A stretch of DNA of 64,000 nt from Glebionis coronaria (lineage: Eukaryota > Streptophyta > Magnoliopsida > Asterales > Asteraceae). Below the pieces are notes generated by a model that saw only the letters and a program-made list of their open reading frames with translations, did no database searches and was not told the origin of the DNA. Shown here in pieces: positions 25,449 to 34,600 of the stretch (position 1 is its first letter; every line of letters begins with the position of its first letter). Both the position numbers and the translations under genes were made by a program. The stretch is from the NCBI GenBank assembly GCA_025667525.1, contig CM046878.1:577634868-577698867 (forward strand), in the 5' to 3' direction.

Positions 25449-26389
25449 ACAGCATTACATCTATCCTATTGATCTCTAGCAGGACCATCATTAGTGTCCT
25501 GAACACAAGTACCTGTAATAAACCCCAACTTATTTCTAGTATGTAAAGCTAATCTAATACCAGCAGACCAAACTTTGTAATTCTCAGTCCTTTCAAGTTT
25601 GAAAGAAATTAACTGAGAACCTATATCTTGAGGATGAAGATATAAAGGATCATACACATCAAATTTAACAACACCAGATTCAGATTTAGGAGATTTAGGT
25701 GACTTACTTTTAGGTGAATGAGTTTTAGTTAGATCAACCATGATGACAATAACATAAAAACAATAAAGAAAATAAGAATCACAGAAAACCCCTTGTATCT
25801 CCTCTACAACCAACTACACACAAGAAAATTCAAATCAACAAATCCAGCAAACTACCTAATCCCTTCGACACCTAACCACACTAAAAACAAACCTAAACAA
25901 AAACCTAAGAGAAAAGTGAGAGAGGTGTTACGTAGCACGCGCAGAAAACCGAGCGTAGATCAAGATGATCTAAACCAACCAGTACAGCAGAAGAAAACAG
26001 ATATGCACGTCAAACAAACAACCAAGAATAACAATATACCTAAACATACCAAGACAGAAGAAACCATGACTTCTGATTTTAGGGGTTCTTCAAGATTATT
26101 GTAATTAACAATAATCCAATCACAATTAATTACGAAAAATTACCAGATATAACCTAGGATCATAAAACCCTCAAAAAATTAAGAAATCCTAATTTTTGAA
26201 AACTCTAATTAAACCACTAATTGAATGAATTAGAATAAATAACCAACATATTTGCATAAAGAATCAATAAAAGACCAAGATCTATGATTATAGATCAAAA
26301 CCCCCCAAAAAATTTACCAAACCCTAATTTATCAAAATCGATTAAAACACTTTTAAAAGATGATATAGAACAACTTGGCTCTGATACCG
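25449..26389 (-). pseudogene. copia gag N-terminus and leader, separated from the rest at 12,783
   Basis: Minus-strand ATG at 25,742 starts a Ser/Lys/Pro-rich head. It is followed by the plant copia gag signature YDPLYLHPQD...ISFKLERTENYKVW...RNKLGFITGTC. The reading frame runs into the gypsy insertion at 25,449 after one in-frame stop and resumes at 12,783. Between the ATG and the PBS (about 26,377-26,388, TGGTATCAG on the minus strand overlapping GGTATCAGAGCC) lies about 630 bp of leader without coding signal. Confidence 0.82.
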
Positions 26390-26791
26390 TATAAAAACTT
26401 ATAAATCGAACCCTATATCAACCAAGAACACAGATTATAGTGAACCCAGCCAACCTCCCCTTGGATCACTTTTATTAATCAATGGATTTACAATATTTTG
26501 TACAAAACAAGAACAAGAACTCTCTAAAAACTCACAAGATCAAAACGTATTGATCTTAACAATCTCACACACTTTTTACACACGGTGAATAACAAAAAGA
26601 ATGAAAGATAAAGATAAAACGTGTTAGGTGGGAGTATATATACTCACTTCCAAGTAAGTCCTTCAACTTCAACTTTTTCCTCTTCTAGTCCTCCAAGTAT
26701 AAGAAACAGCAGCTCAGTTGTAATCAGCCTCCTTAGACTTTGACCACTTGACATATATACTTCTTCAGGTTACGACGTATATCAGTTAACA
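26390..26791 (-). repeat. 5' LTR of the minus-strand copia element
   Basis: About 402 bp, next to the PBS. It aligns over its full length with the LTR at 50,211-50,593, about 90% by eye. On the minus strand it starts TGTTAACTGATATACG. The expected inner CA end is degraded. Flanking sequence on the right is CTCTT. Confidence 0.85.
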
Positions 26792-27034
26792 CTCTTAACT
26801 CTCACTATCACAACATGGCATCGGTGCATAGGATAAGACCGTAAGGAAATTTTCTAAAAAACCCAAGAACTAAATCAATTGTTGGAATTACTAAAGACAC
26901 GTTACCTTATTGTTTGGGCTTATTGGCTTATTTGAATTTGGAAGTCTTTTTCAACTTTTGAGCTTATCATATTCAACATATGTTTTTTTGAAGTTCATAA
27001 GCTCAACTTGATAAGGTCATAATCCGTTTTAAGT
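26792..27034. other. noncoding interval right of the copia LTR
   Basis: AT-rich with no ORF of interest and no recognised motif. It contains an imperfect inverted repeat of AAGCTCAA/TTGAGCTT type around 26,960-27,005. Confidence 0.4.
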
Positions 27035-27224
27035 GGCCACTGCTACTAAATAAGGACCAAATTTTATAATGACCAAATTTTCGTCAATGTTTTTGAATAG
27101 AAATACCAAGAGTATAATTTAGTGACTACATAATGACCACTTATAAATTATATCGTCACTTTTTAGTGACGAAATAAAAAAATGGTCACTAAATTTTGTT
27201 ACTAATGACTTTTTTCTTGTAGTG
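27035..27224 (-). mobile_element. end of a CACTA-type DNA transposon
   Basis: The right edge reads CACTACAAGAAAAAAGTCAT on the minus strand, the usual plant CACTA terminus. Inside it are subterminal repeats of the TAGTGAC / TGGTCACTA type (27,118-27,200). No second terminus or transposase was found nearby. The left limit is approximate. It may be a fragment or a small non-autonomous copy. Confidence 0.6.
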
Positions 27225-27828
27225 AATCCCTCCACAAAGCATTGACTTATCATAATAACATAAATCACTCTAAGATATGAAATTACAAAAAAAAATCATA
27301 AACAAACTTTTAACAACATCACATTTTAATCACCTACTAATTTCAACCGAACTATGGTGCTCTGAGGATGATATGTGGTTGTGTAAAGTCATGAATCCTA
27401 TGGTTTGTATACGTGTTTTGATAGAGATGGGTTAGCAGTGTTTACTAGCACGTATCACAGAGGAGGCAATTATTGATCGAGGATGGGTCACCTGGCCGGT
27501 CACAGGTCGAGTATCATGCTTATTGTATAGTTGTATAATTTTTACTACAGTAATTTTCTTATGAAAATGATCATTTAAGGTGATCGGTTTACTTTGTGAT
27601 GATAGAGATAAAGTTGTAGTGAGAAAAGCGATATATGGATAGGAAATTCAATTCTCACGATAAATAAAAGTAAGTAATACTATAGTTTATCTGAAATATG
27701 CGTGTTACATATATAGCTCACATCAACAATAACAACAACAACAATTGTCGGAGAACAAAATGAGATAAGTATAATAATGTATACTGTGATACCCTATGAG
27801 AGGAGCGAGACTACCTTCATGGACAAAG
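27225..27828. other. 3' flank of the P450 gene
   Basis: Noncoding. On the minus strand this holds the P450 3' UTR of unknown length. I see no convincing gene. A short GC-richer patch near 27,350-27,510 has no readable homology. Confidence 0.4.
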
Positions 27829-29537
27829 TTACACATATAGGCTGACATCGGACAACCTTTGAGATGGAATAAGTAGTAGCGGCTTTGTCTTTTTTAGACT
27901 AAGGCCAAATGTTTCCGAAAAGTCAAGCTCTTCGCCCTTAGGCAAGGTCCAATCGAATGAATGAAAGAGCGAAGCTAAGATATACATTTGCATCTTATCT
28001 GCCAACTGACGCCCTGGACAGAGTCTTCTCCCTGATCCAAATGGGAGGAACTTCATATTGTTCCCAGTGAAATCCCATTTTTTTCTCCCCTCTTCAGTCA
28101 AAAACCTATCCGGGTTGAACTCCAAGGGATTGTCCCAGTAGCGAGGATCACGTTGGATTGCCCAAGCATTTATAAACACGGTACAATCCTTTGGAATGGT
28201 GTATCCACCTACCACACAAGTTTGCCTTGGTGCCCTCAGCATCAAAGGGCCTACAGGGTGCAACCGGAATGTTTCCTTAATTGTAGCATCTAAGTATTCA
28301 AGTTTTGGGAGATGAGATTCTTCGACCATGCTGTTTGCTCCAACAATATTCGTTAGTTCTTCTTGAACCCTAGTCATGACGTGACGATTTTTCAAAATCT
28401 CTGTCACTGTCCATTCAAGTAGTGTTGCTGATGAATCTATTCCTGCAGTCATAATGTCCTAATACAACAAAAGTTAAACCATGTTGCAAATGAATTAGTC
28501 ACATTAAACATGGCTTAGTGTTTAATAGGGTGAAATGTATCGTCATGATATATGATAAAACTTACCATGATAAGTGCCTTTATATGGATCATGCTAGTCT
28601 TCGGATCAATGAGCTCTAATAATACCTCTAAAAAATCTTTCTTTCCTTCATGTTGAACTTCATCCTTCGACCTTCTCGTATTAGATTCAATTCGATTATT
28701 AATAATCGTCGTGATAATTTTATCCATCCGCTGGATTTCCCTCTTCATGTCCCGCCCAATACCTTGAAGATCAAGCCAGGCAAGAATAGGGATAAAATCA
28801 GACACATTTGGCTTCCCTATTATATCAAAAATCTTTGAAACTGTAAAGTACAGTTCTGCTAGAAATTTGTCATCTTTTATCTCTTCCACTGATGAGTTTC
28901 CCCATACGACGCTTGTCAAAAGATTTGCATCGGTTGCCAAAGAAAGCTCATTAATACTTACATTAGTACCAATTTTAGTAAAAACATTTTTTATGGTTTT
29001 TCTAACTTCATCCCTTCGGAAGGAACTTGTCTCATGGAGAATCTTGTTGTTTAGGAGCTCTTGGACAAGTGTCTTACGAAGGTTACGCCATGTAGCATTG
29101 TTGTCAGCCCATATAACATCTTCGGCTTGGTAAGACATTACGGAGGCAGCAATTCCCACGTTTCGATTAGCAAAGATTTCATCTTGGTCACGAAACACGA
29201 CCTTTGCTAATTCTGGGCTGCTTATCACGATGTGAAGCTTGCTTCCGAGATAGGTCTTGAAAATGGGGCCATAGGTGTGAGCCAACTTGGTGAACTGATT
29301 GTGCGGGTCAGAACCAAGAAATGGAAGGTACCCAACGATCGGTAAGGAACGGGGACATGGTGGTAACGATGGTGCACCCTTTGATTGTGTCAACTTGTAC
29401 CATAAAATAGCCAGTATTACTACTACAATGGTAATTACAATTACTAACTGATTATACTCGTCTTTGTTGCTGCTCATCATCACATCCCACCACCATGACA
29501 AATATTTGTTTTCTTGTACCATTTTTGGAAATAACAT
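27829..29537 (-). CDS. cytochrome P450, CYP706-like, two exons
   Basis: Exon 1 is 29,537-28,566 (324 codons), intron 28,565-28,459 (GTAAG...TTAG, 107 bp), exon 2 28,458-27,829. The joined frame gives 533 residues. Visible parts: N-terminal membrane anchor (31-47); Pro hinge PSLPPCP (56-62); I-helix AGIDSS (329-334); K-helix ETFR (386-389); FNPDRF (438-443); haem loop PFGSGRRLCPG with the ligand Cys 471. All catalytic elements look intact. The single phase-0 intron just before the I-helix is typical of plant A-type P450s. The SSPELAKVVFRDQDEIFANR segment resembles CYP706 members, which oxidise small terpenoid or phenolic substrates at the ER. The substrate cannot be read from sequence. Met 6 and Met 20/21 are alternative starts. 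Confidence 0.9.
28459..28565 (-). other. intron of the P450 gene
   Basis: 107 bp. Donor GTAAGT follows ...CTTATCATG; acceptor TTAG precedes GACATTATG. It lies between Met 324 and Asp 325, phase 0. Confidence 0.88.
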
Positions 29538-29561
29538 GAAAATGAGGAGAATGAATGATCG

Positions 29562-29569
29562 TATTTAAA
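29562..29569 (-). promoter_or_regulatory. possible TATA box of the P450 gene
   Basis: The minus strand reads TTTAAATA about 25-32 bp before the first Met codon. If used, transcription would start almost at that codon, favouring Met 6 or Met 20/21 as the real start. Weak evidence. Confidence 0.3.
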
Positions 29570-29576
29570 ACTGGGA

Positions 29577-29727
29577 AGCAGCATGTCTATTTATGTAGGG
29601 GATGCATGGATGGCGTTTGAAAAATGTAACCATTAGAAAAATGTAACCATTAGAAAAATGTCTATTTATGTAGGGATGCAGCATGTCATCACAAGTAACT
29701 TGAAAAATGTAACCATTAGAAAAAAAC
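29577..29727. repeat. short duplicated block upstream of the P450
   Basis: GAAAAATGTAACCATTAG occurs three times (near 29,620, 29,640 and 29,702). GTCTATTTATGTAGGG followed by GATGCA occurs twice (near 29,585 and 29,659), with GCAGCATGTC alongside. This looks like local duplication within the promoter region. Confidence 0.75.
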
Positions 29728-30147
29728 AAGTAGTAACTTAAGGCAAATTTGAAAACTTTCAAGTGGGATAACGACGGTTTATGGGAAAAAAACGGTAGTT
29801 GATGATTTTGTTCATTGCATATTTTATAATAAAACACAGTTGGTTCAAACTTTTGCGAAGACCGAAGACTTGGCAGCCACACAATTTGAATTTCAAGACT
29901 TGACAGACACTTAATTTGAAATTAAAAACATTTTTGACAGTAACGGTAACGTTTATGACATTCTTTCTAGAGCGTATTTATGGTGTAATTCTAGGTGTAG
30001 AAGTTCGATTCGCTGGGATAGTTGGTTACAATATCCTTATTTGATTTCATTGTAATTATGTTCTACCTCCTTGCTAGTTTTTCTAATAAAAGTCGGCGTT
30101 AAAAAAAAGTTACGGTTTATGAAAAAAAAAACGTCTTTTAACTATAT
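29728..30147. other. noncoding interval; possible LINE 3' end at 29,980-30,110
   Basis: Mostly featureless. The stretch ending TTTCTAATAAAAGTCGGCG followed by an A-run (30,103-30,110) resembles the 3' tails of plant LINE-type elements on the plus strand. I found no coding part, so this is only suggestive. Confidence 0.3.
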
Positions 30148-30171
30148 GAGTGAGGATTTTTTTGAAAGTGG

Positions 30172-31021
30172 TATTAATGTGATTGATATCACATCATTAG
30201 GTGTATGTTTCCTAACTTATTTATGATTATGTTTGATTCATTAGCTTTCCTATTATCTATCTAAAAGATGAGCTATAGATGAATAGTCTTAGCTCAATAC
30301 TTATCACATTGTACTCTATATATTGGATCTCATGATCATTAATAAAACACACAAAATATTCTGTCATTTTTATAGTCTTTCATGGTATTAGGGCGTTACT
30401 AGAGCTCTAGGTAAACAGCCCACCACAAAAGAGTTACCCTCCAGTCATCGGTTTCTTGTCGATGATTTGGAGGGATCCCGCTTAATTTTCTTCCGCTTGA
30501 TTACTTTTCATAAGTAGCCTTTTTTTCCAAATAAACCCCGACATCATTGTCTCATCATCATTATTCTTGTTTTACTGCCGAAAATTATTGTCATTTTTCG
30601 AAATTAGTTGGTCTAAAAATGTGGCTCCTACCTAAAGGCAAAGCAAGCGATGGCGTAAAAAAAGCCACGCAAAGGAGGAAGCCGCAAGCAGCAACAACTA
30701 TGCCGTCAAACACAATTATTCTTCCGTCTCACAAACAAAGAAAATGATCAAAGAAGAGGCTTTCAACATATGTTCCAGTTTGTACGTCAACCCGTTCAAA
30801 CTGCGGGAAAGTATTAATGTGATTGATATCACATCATTAGGTGTATGTTTTCTAATGTATTTATGATTATGTTTGATATATTAGCTTTCCTATTATCTAT
30901 CTAAAGGATGAGCTATAGATGAATAGTCTTAGCTCAATACTTATCACATTTAACTCTATATATTGGATCTCATGATCATTAATAAAACACACAAATTATT
31001 CTGTCATTTTATAGTCTTTCA
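30172..31021 (+). mobile_element. TRIM (small non-coding LTR retroelement), 850 bp
   Basis: Terminal direct repeats of 211 bp (30,172-30,382) and 210 bp (30,812-31,021) are about 95% identical by eye. Target duplications are perfect 5-bp AGTGG (30,167-30,171 and 31,022-31,026). A PBS-like TGGTATTAGGGC follows the left LTR at 30,383 and a purine-rich GCGGGAAAG precedes the right LTR. The LTRs run from TA to CA, not TG to CA. The 429-bp interior has no convincing ORF. Such elements move only with enzymes from full elements, probably copia given the non-canonical ends. Confidence 0.92.
30383..30394 (+). promoter_or_regulatory. primer-binding site of the TRIM
   Basis: TGGTATTAGGGC, two mismatches from the initiator tRNA-Met PBS TGGTATCAGAGC, directly adjoins the left LTR. 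It defines plus-strand orientation. Confidence 0.75.
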
Positions 31022-31632
31022 AGTGGATCAACTTTACAAAGTTTACAAAGCACTCACAAACTGACATGTGTCATCTTTTTTTTTAATTTTAATCAAAAAT
31101 CGTTTAAGAGTATAGTAGTCATTCTACACGTATAGTTTTTTCCGAAAAAATTTAAATGCACATAACTCTTAAATGACAAACTTAAAAAAAACCGGTTTCA
31201 CCATAATTATTAAAATTTAATCCTCTTTAAAATGGAAAATTCCGAAACTTTATTTTATACGTATTCAACTTTCTTAATATTTTTGATATTTTCGATCTTA
31301 TTTATAACCATAAAAAATGTCAAATTATCCGGTTATTTAAGATACCTTGTATCCTTTTGATACAAGGGGACAAATCTGGGCCACTCATCCCATTTTAATC
31401 AACGATCCACGTTTAAACAAAAAAAAAACGGAGGGGCAGTTACGTAATATCACAACCGCGCCCAAACCCTAACCCCCTCTTTTTCGCTACATTCAACCGT
31501 CATTTTTCATTTCATCCAAAATCTCACACACACAAAAAACACACAGTGAAAACACACACAACCAAAACCCACCATCTCCATCAACGATTTCATCTTCAAA
31601 AACACATCATCCGATCAAAATAATCAACAACG

Positions 31633-34600
31633 ATGAAAGGGAAGCCGAAAAAACGAGCCATCTTCGAAAAAACCAGATAAAACGACGATAAAAACAAGGC
31701 AAAAAGGTATAAAATCACAGATCCATCCTTTTTCTATGCTTTTTAAGTTTTTTAAATGCTTTTTAAGCTTTTTCTAAGCTTTTTCTGAGCTTTTTCTCTG
31801 TTTTTTTATAATTTTAAGCTATATCAATGATTCTTCTATGCTGTTTAACTAAATGTATGATGAATATAGTATATCTATGAAAATAAACATCATTTGATAC
31901 TTTTAAGCGAGTTTTGTGTTTAAAAATAGATTGCATGTGAATATAAGCATCTCGGTTGGTTAAAAAAATGAACAGAATGGGATTTAAAAAAGTTGAAAAA
32001 AAATAGTTTCCTAAACTGATAGAACATATATGATAAAAAAAAGTATAACATATATGATGAAACCTTATCATATATGATGAGTGAAAATAAAATCAAAAGC
32101 AGAAGGATTAGAACATATATGATATCATATTGCTTGCATCATTTGATAGTTTTAAGCGAGTTTTGGGTTTAAATATTGCTTGCATGTGAATATAAACATC
32201 TCGGTTGAGCAAAAATGGTTTCCTAGACTGATAAAACATATATGATAAAACCTTATCATATATGATGAAACCTTATCATATATGATGAGTGAAAATAAAA
32301 TCAAAAGCAGAAGGATTAGAACATGTATGATATCATATTGCTTGCATCATTTGATAGTTTTAAGCGAGTTTTGGGTTTAAATATTGCTTGCATGTGAATA
32401 TAAGTATCTCGGTTGAGCAAAAATGGTTTCCTAGACTAATAAAACATATATGATAAAACCTTATCATATATGATGAAACCTTATCATATATGATGAGTGA
32501 ATATATAATCAAAAGCAGAAAGATTAGAACATATATTTGATAGTTAAAAAATGAGACATCATATTTGATAGAACCTTATCATATATAATTCATCATATTT
32601 CATAAGTTATGCAACATATAAAGCTTTAAACAGATGTAATTTTGTCTAACTTTGCGCTTTTATTGCAGATGAACAGCATACAAAAAACAAGGATGACGAG
32701 ACAGAAGAACAACCTAAAAGAAGCTTAGGTAAAAAAAGCAAAAAAAAAAAAAATACAGAAAAGTAAAATTAAGTATCATATCTAATAAGTTTTTTTTTAT
32801 CAGCAGTTACTATAAAAATAATGAAAGAAAAAGCTGCAGCGCGTGAAAGAGCAAGACAAAACAAAGAGAAGGGCAAAGGTGTAACTGAAGCTGTCAATCA
32901 AACAAAGACCAAGGAAAAAGCTGTCGAAACAAAGGGCAAAGGAAAAACGAATTTGAAAACAAAGAAAGCTGAAAAGCCAAAAGAGACGACAGAAGGTAGG
33001 AAAAATATACTACATATCATATTAATTCATTAGGAACAAACATACAATACTGAACATCTCTTTGCTTTGTAAAAAATGTAGAAGAAAGTGGTACGGAAGA
33101 AGATGATGTTTCAGAAGACGAGAGAATTAGCAGCGGGGAAGAATATGTAGATGAAGAAGCCGAGTCTGAACAAACCGAGACAGAAGAAGGTAACAAGGAA
33201 GAGGAAAACGAAGAAGAGCCAGAGGACAATGACGAGGGGGAAGAAGATGGAGATGACGCAGACGAGGAGGAAGACGATGGAGATGACAAAGACGAGGAGG
33301 AAGAGGATGACAATAATGAGGGTGAAAGTAGCGAAGATGATGATGAAGACCAGGATGAAGAGGAACATGTGAAAGAAAAGAGGGTCAAAGATGTTTTGAA
33401 GAAAATAACAAAAATCAAGTTCATCAACCCTTCAAAAACAAAAAAAGGTAACAATTAATGATAATTTTATCAAATACGATGTAGCATAAGAAAATATTTA
33501 TGTATCATTTATGTTGATTGTATAATACTAACACGTTTCATTATAATTTGCAAAACAGCAAGCTTTCCTGAAGTGGTAAAGAAGGATAAAAAAGCTGAAA
33601 AAAGGAAGTTGGAACAAAAGCAAGAAGCAAAACGTCCACATAAAGGGACAAAAAGACAGAAGCATACATACAGTGGGGGCAAAAAACAACTGGGAAAAAA
33701 GAAACAACTTCGCAGGAAGAATCAAGCGAAGGAGAAGAAGATGACCAGATGGATGAGAAAATCGAAACAGACGATGACGAGGAGAATGAGCAGATGGTTG
33801 GCACATCAAAGATGCTAGTTGTCAAACCTTCACCTTCTAAAGGCAACAAGTTAAAAAAATATGAAACTGAAGAAGAAGAAGACGACTACGCGATGATTTT
33901 GGATAAAAAGAAGAAGGGTAGAGGTCCAACAAAAAAGAAGCAGACAAAGGTATACCCTACTGCTTTGACCAGATGCTCACCTAAATCGTTGTTCGAAGCA
34001 ACCTCAGGACTGTCAGATGAAAGAAAGAAAGTTTTAAAACAAATTGGTTTTGAGAGGTACATTGAGTTTCCCATAGACGAGCTGTCTTCACACCTTCTGT
34101 ACCATGTTGTCGAGAAGTTCCATCCACAAAGCATGGAACTGAGACTCCCCAAAGGATCCATCAAAATAACAAGAGAAAGGGTGCAACAAATGCTTGGGGT
34201 CCCGATGGGGACAATATCTCTTAATGAACTGCCGGAAAGGGAAGACGATGATGCTTTCATCGAAGAATGGAAGGCTCAATACGGCACATTAAAACCAAGC
34301 GCAACAACAATTGCAAAAAGGATCCAGTCGACCAACACAGCAGACTTCACCTTCATAATGAACTTCCTTATGCTCTTTGGTGGCACGATGTGCAACTTAG
34401 ACTCTGGTGGGAAAGTCCTTTTGAAGATTTTGAAGAAGGTCACAGAGAAACAAAACATTAATGAGATAGACTGGTCGTCCTATATACTAGAAAGCCTCAA
34501 GAAAAGTAAAAGCAAGTGGAACGACCAAGCTGTGAAACGATGGTACAACGGACCTGCTACTTTCTTGTGTGTAAGTAAAAACAACTGTTTTTTTTAATTT

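Larger units (their letters stand above)
30148..31210. repeat. left terminal inverted repeat of the MULE, split by a TRIM
   Basis: Pieces are 30,148-30,171 and 31,022-31,210. Matches to the right end in inverted orientation include AAAGTGGAT (across the TRIM site), a TTTA.AAAGTTTA.AAAG block at about 31,032-31,052 and GCACATAACTCTTAAAT at 31,157-31,173. Weaker similarity extends to about 31,420, where GATACAAGGGGAC matches GATATAAGGGGAC of the other side. Confidence 0.7.

Noticed and set aside
25793..26104. Plus-strand ORF of 103 codons
   Set aside because: It lies antisense in the leader of the minus-strand copia, is low complexity, and has no homology I recognise.
27350..27510. GC-richer patch possibly coding
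   Set aside because: No frame longer than a few dozen codons and no motif in either strand.
33017..33454. Minus-strand ORF encoding a Ser-rich protein (145 codons)
   Set aside because: It is the antisense shadow of the GAA/GAT-rich acidic exon of the ULP1-like gene. The long Ser run follows from that composition.
33886..34260. Minus-strand ORFs across 33.5-34.9 kb
   Set aside because: All overlap the ULP1-like exons, lack splice logic of their own and show no motif.
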